In this document: positions 56,971-64,000 of the stretch, one piece after another
Layout of the letters: every line of letters begins with the position of its first letter
How positions within the stretch are numbered: the stretch's first letter is position 1
Position numbers and translations under genes: made by a program
NCBI GenBank assembly: GCA_003388505.1
Contig: QQVO01000009.1
Coordinates: 1-64,000 of the forward strand
DNA: 64,000 nucleotides
Origin: Planctomycetota bacterium
Lineage (GTDB): Bacteria; Planctomycetota; Planctomycetia; Planctomycetales; Planctomycetaceae
Reading direction: 5' to 3'
Notes under the pieces: model-generated
Told to the model about the DNA's origin: nothing
The model's input: the letters and a program-made list of their open reading frames with translations, nothing else
Databases searched by the model: none

Positions 56971-58848
56971 TTACTGCTTTGAGAACTGTAACGGATCGGA
57001 TCCACTGGTGTCTCCCAGCATGTAGAAGTCCATGGTCTGGCCGTTCAGATCGAGTTGGGCCAGCATCACGCCCTCGTCGTTCATCTCCATCGCCAGGACG
57101 CCGTCGTCGTCGATGCTCCACACACCGGTGACCTTCTGCGTGTCGCCCCCTGAAGTGAAGCTCCACGCGAACGTGCCGTCCTGGTCGAGATCCATCTCGA
57201 AGCTGCTGTCGCCTCGCTTGGCCGTCCAGTTACCGGTGATTTGATCACTGGTGATCGGCGACGAAGGCTTCGGCGGTTCCACCTTTTTCGGCGGATCCGG
57301 AAGCTCGGCCTCCGGATCGAGTTCGGTCAGGAGTTGCGCGGCGAGTTGATCATCCGGTTGAATCTTCAGCAGCGCCTTGAGTTGACCCGCGGCGGCGTCA
57401 TCGTGCCCCGCCGTGAGATACTGATACGCCAGCACGAACCGCGCGGCCGCCTCGTCCGGGTGAGCGTCGCGGTATGATTCCAGCGCTCTGAGTTGCTGCG
57501 TGTACGTGTCCACGCTCGGGTACAGCCCGCTGAGCGTCGTCCAGTCCCAGCCCGGTCCCACGCTCAGCACGGGATAGAGTGTCGCCGCAGCATCGGCGTA
57601 CTTGCCCTGCGCGAAGAGCACTAACGCTCGAAACTCATGGATCACGGTGTCATTAGGAAGCTCTTTGAGCGCGTCATCCGTCGACTGCAGGGCCGCGTCG
57701 TAGTCGCCGTCATAGAACTGCTGCCGCGCCTGATCAAAGGACGAGAGCGACTCATCCGGTGCCTCCGACGGGGGCGGGAGATCGTTTGGGTCGTTTGCCA
57801 GCGTCGTTTCGTCCGGCGTCATCACGATCGGTTGCGAGTAGTTGTAGACGCTGTTGTCGACAACGACCGAGCCCGTGTAATAGGGGTTGTAATACTGGTT
57901 GTAGCCGAAGGCCCAGCCGACGCGGTTGACGGCCCACGTCGTGAGACCGAACGCGGTCATGGCGGGGTACCTGTTCCACCAGTAACCCCAGTAGCCTCCC
58001 GGTCGCCAGTAGCCGTGCCAGTGCCCGTTGTGCCAGTGGCCGTGATAGTGGTAGTGCCTGTCGTGCCAGTTGTTCCAGTGATTGTGGCGGTCGTTGTATC
58101 GATCCCGCGCATCCGCCGGCAGTTGGTTGGGTCGATTGGCCAGCCGATCCTGCAGATTGTCACGGCGATCGCCGACATTGGGGCGTTCACCGGGTCGCGG
58201 TCGATCTCCAATTCCGGGTCGATCGCCGATTCCGGGCCGGTCTCCAATTCCCGGTCGATCGCCGATGCCCGGCCGGTCTCCGATCTCGGGTCGGTCCCCC
58301 AGGCCGGGCAACGTCGTGGGACGATCGCCGGCGCCGGGGAGTGTCGGGCGTTGGGAAGGCCGCTCGATACCGGGGCGTTCAATTCCCGGTCGATCGATGC
58401 CCGGTCGCGAGCCGCCGGGCCGTTCCACGGAAGGCCGCTCGATCCCCGGCCGCGTGCTGGGTCGGTTGCCCGGCTGAATCGACGGACGCGAGCCGGGCGT
58501 CAAATCGGGTCGCGTTGACGGACGCTGCGAGGGGCGGGCTGACGGAGTGGACGGACGAGTCGACGGACGCTGAGACGGCATCGAAGGCCGCGCTCCCGGA
58601 GACGGCCTGGTCTGCGCGGGTCGGGACGGACGGCTGTGACTCGGCATCGACGGGCGTGAAGCGGGGCGACTCGGCCGCGCTGCCGGCCGACTGGGACGCG
58701 CCGCCGGTCGGCTCACGCGACCGCCTCCCCCGCCGCCCCGGAATCCACCGCGGCCTCCGCCTCCACGACCTCGACCGTCGGCGACCATCAGGGGGGCAAG
58801 GGTCATGAGAATCGCAGCCAACGCCACCAGGGAGCTTCGTGAAAACAT
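56971..58848 (-). CDS. Secreted Pro/Arg-rich repeat protein with TPR region
   Basis: 625 residues from ATG 58848 (leader MFSRSSLVALAAILMTLAP), though the open frame reaches 59280. After a Gly/Arg-rich stretch (GRGGGGRGGFRGGGGGG) comes a long low-complexity region of RPS, RPSRP and GDRPGI repeats (about residues 40-255) and a His/Trp/Tyr-rich stretch (HNHWNNWHDRHYHYHGHW). A TPR-like region (FDQARQQFYDGDYDAALQST, LVLFAQGKYADAAATLYPV) and a C-terminal lipocalin-like beta domain (GNWTAKRGDSSFEMDLDQDG) follow. Similar proteins occur widely in planctomycetes and have no known function. Confidence 0.83.
   Translation of the reverse strand: MFSRSSLVALAAILMTLAPLMVADGRGRGGGGRGGFRGGGGGGRVSRPAARPSRPAARPSRPASRPSMPSHSRPSRPAQTRPSPGARPSMPSQRPSTRPSTPSARPSQRPSTRPDLTPGSRPSIQPGNRPSTRPGIERPSVERPGGSRPGIDRPGIERPGIERPSQRPTLPGAGDRPTTLPGLGDRPEIGDRPGIGDRPGIGDRPGIGDRPGIGDRPRPGERPNVGDRRDNLQDRLANRPNQLPADARDRYNDRHNHWNNWHDRHYHYHGHWHNGHWHGYWRPGGYWGYWWNRYPAMTAFGLTTWAVNRVGWAFGYNQYYNPYYTGSVVVDNSVYNYSQPIVMTPDETTLANDPNDLPPPSEAPDESLSSFDQARQQFYDGDYDAALQSTDDALKELPNDTVIHEFRALVLFAQGKYADAAATLYPVLSVGPGWDWTTLSGLYPSVDTYTQQLRALESYRDAHPDEAAARFVLAYQYLTAGHDDAAAGQLKALLKIQPDDQLAAQLLTELDPEAELPDPPKKVEPPKPSSPITSDQITGNWTAKRGDSSFEMDLDQDGTFAWSFTSGGDTQKVTGVWSIDDDGVLAMEMNDEGVMLAQLDLNGQTMDFYMLGDTSGSDPLQFSKQ
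58195..58310. repeat. In-frame 18-base tandem repeat
   Basis: Within the preceding gene, units of 18 bases encoding GDRPGI or GDRPEI are repeated in tandem (codons vary between GATTCC, CCGGGT and CCCGGT forms). The coding minisatellite could expand or contract by slippage and vary the length of the low-complexity region. Confidence 0.75.
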
Positions 58849-58910
58849 GGATCGAGTCTGCCTCGTTGATGCTGTGTCGGATTCGCCGTCGCCGCAGAGC
58901 GATTCGATAA

Positions 58911-59972
58911 TCAGTCTTCGTTCGGTTGCGGAGGCAAACGAACCATCGTGACGGGGTCGCTGGATTCCCGCATCTCGTCTCCGACGATCAGGCCCTGGTG
59001 CTGCCAGATAATCATCTCTTCGTCGACGACGGTGTAGACCGCGGTGCCGGTCGTCGTCTCGCCATCTGCGGTGACTCCGGCGGATGTGACGATCCACTGG
59101 TCGTCCTGCCGCGTCCACAATCCTGTGAAGAAACCCCCTTCCGAATCGAACGTCCAGGACCGCAGCTTCTTGCGGGAGGCGTCCCAGCCGATGCGCTGAA
59201 CGCCGTTCATCTCGAGGCCCTCGTACGTCTGCACGGTGAACTCCCGCAGCAGATAGTTCCCGTCCTCCGACCAATTGCACGAAGTGTGAACAACGGTGTC
59301 ATCGTCCTGGTTCACCCAGTCGCCCAGCAGCCACTCCAGTTGCCGCAGTTGCTCCTGCCGGCTCGCATGCTCCCGGGGGAAGTCCTTGAGCGTATTAATC
59401 CGCCACTTGCCGTCCCCTCCTTTCAGATGCAGGGCGGCATATTTTGAGGTAAATCGCGGTGCGTCGGCGGACTCGGAAGAGACGACGATTCCCTCTTCCA
59501 GAGCGACGGTGTCCGAGATGCGACGCACGCTCAAGATCTGGATTTCTTCGATCAGTGCGTCCGGAGAATGATCGAAGACGTTCTGAAACATCGCGACGAT
59601 CGCATCGCGACCCACGGTGCGCTCGCCGAACTCGTCCAGAACTTCCGCGTCTTCCGTGAACATCTCTCCGATTGCTGCTGCATCACCACTCCGGTAAGCC
59701 TCCAGGAACGCCGCGGCCGAGTCCCAGAACGGTTTCTCTTCGTCCGGGATCTCAAAGCGTTCCTCGGCTTCTGATTCGTCATCGGCGATGGCAGCGACTG
59801 CCGTCGTTGGTGGCGCCGGGCACGACGCCCGTGTTCCTCCCACCAACTCGCAAGCAGTTCCCGCAGGCAAATCCGCGCGCATTGCGACGCCGTCGTTGAA
59901 GGCGGCATCCCCCAGGACTGCTCCCAGAAGAGATGCCGAGAGACAGAGCAGGAGAATCGTCAGCTTGCGCAT
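58911..59972 (-). CDS. Secreted SnoaL-like/DUF4440 protein with C-terminal lipocalin-like domain
   Basis: 353 residues, Sec leader ILLLCLSASLLGAVLG. Residues of about 78-200 form a SnoaL-like (SgcJ/EcaC-type) domain: AAAFLEAYRSGDAAAIGEMF, TEDAEVLDEFGERTVGRDAI. The second half (LRQLEWLLGDWVNQDDDTVV, SEDGNYLLREFTVQTY, GVQRIGWDASRKKLRSW) is a lipocalin-like beta-barrel seen after such domains in planctomycetes. Binding rather than catalysis is likely, and the ligand is unknown. It lies 62 bases upstream of the Pro/Arg-rich gene on the same strand. Confidence 0.82.
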   Translation of the reverse strand: MRKLTILLLCLSASLLGAVLGDAAFNDGVAMRADLPAGTACELVGGTRASCPAPPTTAVAAIADDESEAEERFEIPDEEKPFWDSAAAFLEAYRSGDAAAIGEMFTEDAEVLDEFGERTVGRDAIVAMFQNVFDHSPDALIEEIQILSVRRISDTVALEEGIVVSSESADAPRFTSKYAALHLKGGDGKWRINTLKDFPREHASRQEQLRQLEWLLGDWVNQDDDTVVHTSCNWSEDGNYLLREFTVQTYEGLEMNGVQRIGWDASRKKLRSWTFDSEGGFFTGLWTRQDDQWIVTSAGVTADGETTTGTAVYTVVDEEMIIWQHQGLIVGDEMRESSDPVTMVRLPPQPNED

Positions 59973-60019
59973 GTCAGGCAGTCCCGAGTTAATCGGTTCT
60001 TCTCGATCGAGAGATTCCG

Positions 60020-61396
60020 TTACGCCAGCGCCTCAATCGGTTTCCCGCTGAAGAGCAGCGGCACCGGACGGCCGGCGAAGTCGTCGAACGTGTGTTCTGA
60101 ATCGATGCCCAGATGCCGGTACACCGTCGCCATCAGATCCTGCGGCGTCTGCGGGTCTTTGAGCGGATATTCGCTCCTGGAGTTGGTTGCGCCGACGACC
60201 TGTCCCATCCGCAGGCCTCCGCCGGAAACCCAGACGCTGAACGCATGCGGCCAGTGGTCGCGGCCGAGACCGATCTGATCGGAAAAGTTCTTGGGAGCGT
60301 GCGTCAACTTCGGAGTCCGGCCGAATTCTCCGCACGCCAGAACCAGCACATCCTGATCGAGGCCCCGGTCATACAGATCGTCGATCAGTGCCGACAGCGC
60401 CTGGTCCATTTGCGGGAGTCGTTCCCGCTGCGCGTAATCGATGTGAAACGCCGGAGCGTGGTCGTCCCAACTGAAGTGCTTCGTCGTGTCATTGGGCGCG
60501 GTGGCGTCCACGTTGATCACAGCGACGCCCGCCTCCGCCAGCCGCCGGGCAAGCAGACAACTCTGCCCCCACCGGTGCCGGCCGTAGCGGTCCCGTGTTT
60601 CGTCAGACTCCTGCTTGATGTCAAACGCGCCGGCGACGTCCGAACTGGTCAACAGGTCGAATGCCGCGTTGCGGAAGCGGTCGGTCGCCCGGAGCGCGCT
60701 CTGCTCCTCGGCGTCGCGGCGGAATCGGTCGAACTGATTCAGCAGCCCGCGGCGATCCTCCAGCCGCTGCAGATTCATGCCGTCGCTCAGGCTCAGGTTC
60801 CGCGGTTCGTAGTCGTCGGCCGCCGGATTGCCCGTCTCAAACGCCTTGTGTGAGACGCCCAGGTAGACCGGCCGCGTCATGAACGGGGCCTTCTGTGCAC
60901 CGACGTACTGAGGAATCCCTCTCGCCTGCGCATTGCGAATGCGGCTGGCGACCATGCCGAAATCGGGATGTTCAGAAATCGCCTGCGACGTGGGATCTTC
61001 GCGGGCCGGTGTCTTTCCGGTCAGCACTTCAATGCTGCCGTCGTTGTGCGCCGACATCTTGTGATGCATCGAGCGGACGAGCGAGTAGCGGTCGGCCCGC
61101 TGCGCAAGCAGCGGCATGTATTCACAAATCTCGATCCCGGGCACGTTTGTCGAGATCGGATTAAGCGGCCCGCGATACTCGCTCGGCGCATCGGGCTTCA
61201 TGTCAAACGTTTCAAGCTGGCTCGGTCCGCCCCACATCCAGAACAGGATGACCGACGTCCCCTTGCCTTCGGCGCTTGCAGCCGCGCGCTTCGCCATCAC
61301 GTCCGGTAGTGTCAGACCGCCGAGCGCCAGCGCTCCCGCACGGAGGCACTCCCGCCGACGGATCGGACCCTGACACAATCGTCCCAACTTCAGCAT
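60020..61396 (-). CDS. DUF1501 protein, Tat-exported
   Basis: 458 residues; a twin-arginine-like leader RRRECLRAGALALGGLTLP opens the protein. Blocks: [90 protein letters not shown] and GRDHWPHAFSVWVSGGGLRM. No DUF1549/DUF1553 gene is adjacent in the window, so it may be an orphan. Function unknown. Confidence 0.92.
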   Translation of the reverse strand: MLKLGRLCQGPIRRRECLRAGALALGGLTLPDVMAKRAAASAEGKGTSVILFWMWGGPSQLETFDMKPDAPSEYRGPLNPISTNVPGIEICEYMPLLAQRADRYSLVRSMHHKMSAHNDGSIEVLTGKTPAREDPTSQAISEHPDFGMVASRIRNAQARGIPQYVGAQKAPFMTRPVYLGVSHKAFETGNPAADDYEPRNLSLSDGMNLQRLEDRRGLLNQFDRFRRDAEEQSALRATDRFRNAAFDLLTSSDVAGAFDIKQESDETRDRYGRHRWGQSCLLARRLAEAGVAVINVDATAPNDTTKHFSWDDHAPAFHIDYAQRERLPQMDQALSALIDDLYDRGLDQDVLVLACGEFGRTPKLTHAPKNFSDQIGLGRDHWPHAFSVWVSGGGLRMGQVVGATNSRSEYPLKDPQTPQDLMATVYRHLGIDSEHTFDDFAGRPVPLLFSGKPIEALA

Positions 61397-61784
61397 GACA
61401 ACCGTACCGCTTCGGATGCGGGTCGACTTCAGGAACCCCCGTTCGTCTCACGAACTCGGGAACCCGAACTTTCCAGCACCAATTATGCTCTCCCCAACCC
61501 CCGGCGCGAAGCCAGTCATTGGGCACGGAAGCCAATTACGAAATCGGATGTGCCGATTGCGCCACATGGAGCAAGCCGGCGGTGCGCAGTTGGCCGCGTT
61601 ATTCGCATCGCTCACAGAGAGGCCTGTGACCCATCCGCTTCCTGAAGCCCGTCTTGACGGAACGGCCGATTCGCCACTTCTCTCCAACGCATCTGTCGCG
61701 TTCCCCGTATTTCCCCTGCAGGCGGGATGCTGCGATCGCCCGCTTGACGACTGCCGGGGCAGGCTTTCCAATGATCATAGCACG
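61397..61784. other. Gap with no recognisable gene
   Basis: Nothing could be recognised in the 388 bases between the DUF1501 start and the third copy of the ~95 bp repeat. Open frames exist on both strands (a plus-strand frame runs through into the next gene), but their composition, lack of ribosome-binding sites and lack of any known domain argue against coding. A divergent promoter pair probably lies here. Confidence 0.5.
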
Positions 61785-61880
61785 TTGCAAATCAGTGTTG
61801 GCGAACTGTCTCGCGGATTCTCGTCTTCGACAGTCCAAACACCGCTCGACGCGGACACATGGTCGAGCAATTTGCTCGAA
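61785..61880 (+). repeat. Dispersed ~95 bp repeat, copy C
   Basis: Shares with copies A and B the blocks TTGCAAATCAGTGTTGGCG, CTGTCTCGCGGATTCTCGTC, CGACAGTCCAAACACCGCTC and GACGCGGACACATGG, and ends in the palindrome TCGAGCAA-T-TTGCTCGA (61863-61879). The arms differ from the other copies by paired changes (A to C on one arm, T to G on the other), so the hairpin is kept. It lies 60 bases upstream of the phosphatase gene. Confidence 0.87.
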
Positions 61881-61940
61881 AACGCTTTGCACGTCGATGC
61901 ATCGACGACGTCTATGACTGTTCGGGAACCGGTCACCGCG

Positions 61941-62939
61941 ATGGAAACCAGAATCACATCGATGACGGTCGTCGCTCTACTGCTGTCGATTGCCGCCTGC
62001 TCCACACAGAAACCGCCCGAAGCGCAAGTGGGCGAAACGCAGGTCTCCGACGCGGCCGAGTCCTGGTCACCGCAGGCGATTGACCGGCCCCATCTGCCGA
62101 ACGCTTACCGGTTGCATCCGAAGGTGATTTCGGGAGGGCTGCCCGACGGCGAGGAAGGATTCCGTGAATTGAGCGAACTGGGCGTCAAAACGGTCATCAG
62201 CGTCGACGGAGCCAAGCCGGACGTCGATTCGGCGCAGAAGTACCAACTCCGCTACGTCCACCTCCCGCACGGTTATGACGGCGTCCCGGAGGAACGGGCC
62301 CAAGAACTGGCGAAGGCGGTCCGCGATCTGCCGGGGCCGATCTATATCCACTGCCATCACGGCAAACACCGCAGCCCCGCCGCCGCAACGGTCGCTTGCG
62401 TCGGTTCCGGGCTCCTCGAAGCGGACCTGGCTCTCTCCGTGCTACGCACCGCCGGAACGAGCGAAAACTACCTGGGCCTGTACGAATCCGCCAAGTCCGC
62501 CCGACGGTTCGAAGACGACCTGCTCGACGCCCTGGAGGCGGAGTTCCCCGAAACGGTCGACGTCCCTCCGATGGCCGAAGCGATGGTTGCGATCGAGCGC
62601 ACCTTCGACCGCTTGCAGGCGTTCAGCAGCAACGACTGGCAGCCGCTGGAGGAACATCCCGATCTGGACGCCGCTCACGAAGCCCTCCAGCTTCGAGAAC
62701 ACTTCACGGAACTACTGCGAACCGAAGAAGCTCAACGACGGCCCGCCGGTTTCGTGGAAGCCCTTCGCGAAAGCGAACTGGCGGCAACTGATCTCGAGAC
62801 AGCCTTGCGCCAAAGACGCGATTCGGCTCAACCAGTTCCATCGGCGGCGCATAGTTCGCTGGACCGGCTCGCCGCCGATTGCAAGTCTTGCCACCGCCAG
62901 CACCGGGACGTCCCGCTCAGCGAAAAGCAACGTCCTTGA
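61941..62939 (+). CDS. Lipoprotein: tyrosine phosphatase fused to a cytochrome c'-like haem domain
   Basis: 332 residues from ATG 61941. A lipoprotein leader ends in the lipobox IAAC (Cys20). Residues of about 50-165 form a dual-specificity/tyrosine phosphatase: RLHPKVISGGLPDGEEGF, then HCHHGKHRS with nucleophile Cys138 and Arg144 (HCx5R). Beyond it is a helical region of about 140 residues ending in CKSCHRQHRD (Cys314, Cys317, His318), the CxxCH plus downstream Arg at the C-terminus typical of cytochrome c'. Together this would be a periplasmic phosphatase with a covalent haem. No similar fusion is known to me. The start excludes upstream open frame that crosses a repeat. Confidence 0.83.
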   Translation: METRITSMTVVALLLSIAACSTQKPPEAQVGETQVSDAAESWSPQAIDRPHLPNAYRLHPKVISGGLPDGEEGFRELSELGVKTVISVDGAKPDVDSAQKYQLRYVHLPHGYDGVPEERAQELAKAVRDLPGPIYIHCHHGKHRSPAAATVACVGSGLLEADLALSVLRTAGTSENYLGLYESAKSARRFEDDLLDALEAEFPETVDVPPMAEAMVAIERTFDRLQAFSSNDWQPLEEHPDLDAAHEALQLREHFTELLRTEEAQRRPAGFVEALRESELAATDLETALRQRRDSAQPVPSAAHSSLDRLAADCKSCHRQHRDVPLSEKQRP

Positions 62940-62966
62940 GCGCCTGCCGCCAGCCTCGTCGTTGTC

Positions 62967-64000
62967 TCATCGCTCAAGCCGCATCGACGCCCATGCGGCC
63001 AATGCATCCCGGTTGATCTTCACGTTATGCCGCGTGTCGACCGGCAACGACTCGTGCAGCAGGAACGTCTCAATCCGCTCGGTCAGTGGGTTCTTTGCTC
63101 CCAAAGCACGCAACTCTCTCCGCACGCGTTCTGCATCCGCCGGATCGGTGGGAAACTGACCTGCTTCCGGTTCAGCAATAATCACAGGCTTTTGACGCGG
63201 CTTCGGTCCCACCCCCACGAGCGCCGTGCGATAGATTCCCGGATGCTCGTTGAAAATCGCTTCACAGCAGACGGTGTACATTCGGCCGGCTTCCGTCTCG
63301 ACGATGTGCGCCTTACGCCCGCAGAACCAGAGCAGGCCGTCGTCGTCGAGATATCCGACGTCTCCGATGCGATGCCAGATCGTCTCCCCGTCGGGAATCT
63401 TGGCCATTCGTGTGGCGTCCGGCCGCCGAAAATACTCCCGGGTCACACTCGGTCCGCGGACGACGATTTCCCCGATTTCACCCGGCGGCAATTCGCGCGC
63501 CTGGTCGATCGCACCCAGCGGTCCGTCCGTCACTTCAATGATCCTGACGTCCACTCCGGGAAATGTCCGGCCGACGCACGTCCCTGCTCCCCGTCTGGTC
63601 GCATCAGCCGTCTTCGCAAAGACTTCACTCGCTGAGATCGACGCGACCGGCAGGCTCTCCGTCGCTCCGTAGGGAGTATGAAAGTCGGCCCTCTTGCCGG
63701 TCAATGCGCGCGACATCCGCTCCAGCACGTGGCCGGGGACCGGTCCGCCCGCCGACAGAGCACGACGCAGCGTCGGCAACTCGATCTCTTCCTCCTCGCA
63801 ATACCGTCCCACGCGGTTCCAGAAGGCCGGCGAACCGAACGCCTGCGTGACCTGCTGTTCCTCGATCGCCCGCACGATCTTCCGCGGATCAACGTCCGCC
63901 GGCCGCGTCGGGTCCATCTCAGGAATCACCGTCGTCACCTGCATCGCGGCGTTGAACAGACCGAACAGCGGAAATCCGGGCAGGTCAATCTCTCCCGGTT
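62967..64000 (-). CDS. AMP-dependent ligase, OleC-like, C-terminal part (right edge)
   Basis: The gene runs off the right edge; 344 C-terminal residues are visible (the frame is open to 64000). The adenylation-superfamily blocks are [33 protein letters not shown] and [20 protein letters not shown], ending [15 protein letters not shown] (candidate catalytic Lys). The upstream sequence [15 protein letters not shown] and [11 protein letters not shown] matches fatty-acid ligases of the OleC type, which form beta-lactones in olefin biosynthesis, but acyl-CoA ligases also fit. The plus-strand phosphatase gene ends 27 bases away. Confidence 0.83.
   Translation of the reverse strand, partial: PGEIDLPGFPLFGLFNAAMQVTTVIPEMDPTRPADVDPRKIVRAIEEQQVTQAFGSPAFWNRVGRYCEEEEIELPTLRRALSAGGPVPGHVLERMSRALTGKRADFHTPYGATESLPVASISASEVFAKTADATRRGAGTCVGRTFPGVDVRIIEVTDGPLGAIDQARELPPGEIGEIVVRGPSVTREYFRRPDATRMAKIPDGETIWHRIGDVGYLDDDGLLWFCGRKAHIVETEAGRMYTVCCEAIFNEHPGIYRTALVGVGPKPRQKPVIIAEPEAGQFPTDPADAERVRRELRALGAKNPLTERIETFLLHESLPVDTRHNVKINRDALAAWASMRLER

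Noticed and set aside
61448-61771. 107-codon minus-strand frame upstream of the DUF1501 gene
   Set aside because: No domain, no ribosome-binding site and low-complexity composition; probably chance.
61395-61940. Upstream extension of the phosphatase gene
   Set aside because: It crosses the dispersed repeat; the lipoprotein leader begins at ATG 61941.

Overview
The window is about 61-62% GC and reads as a chromosomal segment of a planctomycete (Planctomycetota). The evidence is gene content: three DUF1501 proteins and three DUF1549/DUF1553 proteins carrying CxxCH haem-like motifs, a serine/threonine kinase with leucine-rich repeats, LamG domains, a PPC-domain protein, DUF3179, DUF6807/PmoA-type and DUF502 proteins, and a collagen-like protein. 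Many secreted proteins have ordinary Sec or Tat leaders. Species cannot be fixed from this sequence. No rRNA, tRNA or CRISPR array was seen.

Layout. 0-5 kb: end of a DUF3179 gene, an OleD-like reductase, a TVP38 membrane protein overlapping a MerA-like flavoprotein, and a secreted cyclase. 5.4-12.6 kb: a small conserved-looking gene, an ECF sigma/anti-sigma pair, an amidase, RNase R, and thiS-thiG. 13-18 kb: a DUF1549/DUF1553 protein with a LamG insert, a PIN toxin with its small partner, a nitroreductase and a lone SUKH protein. 18.4-20 kb: non-coding, with a large structured RNA (possibly the 5' part of a group II intron) and repeats. 20-27.4 kb: a 1,705-residue cytochrome/WD40/DUF1549/DUF1553 protein, two small genes and a DUF1501 protein. 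27.6-31.1 kb: MOSC, a LamG/propeller protein, DUF1801, HicBA and a hypothetical. 31.6-34.9 kb: a glycosyltransferase/hexapeptide fusion, a zinc-ribbon acyl carrier protein translationally coupled to a C45 (penicillin acyltransferase-like) enzyme, and a cupin. 35-41 kb: a three-gene minus-strand operon (DUF1549/1553, PPC, DUF1501). 41.2-42.1 kb: mobile-element debris, a deleted group II intron and an IS701-like transposase tail. 42.2-50.2 kb: iron alcohol dehydrogenase coupled to a PfkB kinase, amidohydrolase, PQQ-like propeller, PmoA-like protein coupled to CCA tRNA nucleotidyltransferase, and a cupin. 50.3-58.9 kb: collagen-like protein, kinase-LRR, GT2-TPR, DUF502, cardiolipin synthase and a proline/arginine-rich TPR protein. 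59-64 kb: SnoaL-like protein, DUF1501, a tyrosine phosphatase fused to a cytochrome c'-like haem module, and the C-terminal part of an OleC-like ligase running off the right edge.

The window is also rich in dispersed non-coding repeats. A 250-310 bp family has three copies, all on the plus strand. A ~95 bp family has three copies, each ending in a palindrome whose two arms vary together. A family of short palindromes is usually followed by GGCTAC or a close variant. A mirrored double hairpin lies at 47.14-47.21 kb. The observations most worth following are the phosphatase/cytochrome fusion, the ACP-C45 pair, the structured RNA at 18.4-19.0 kb and the covarying repeat family.
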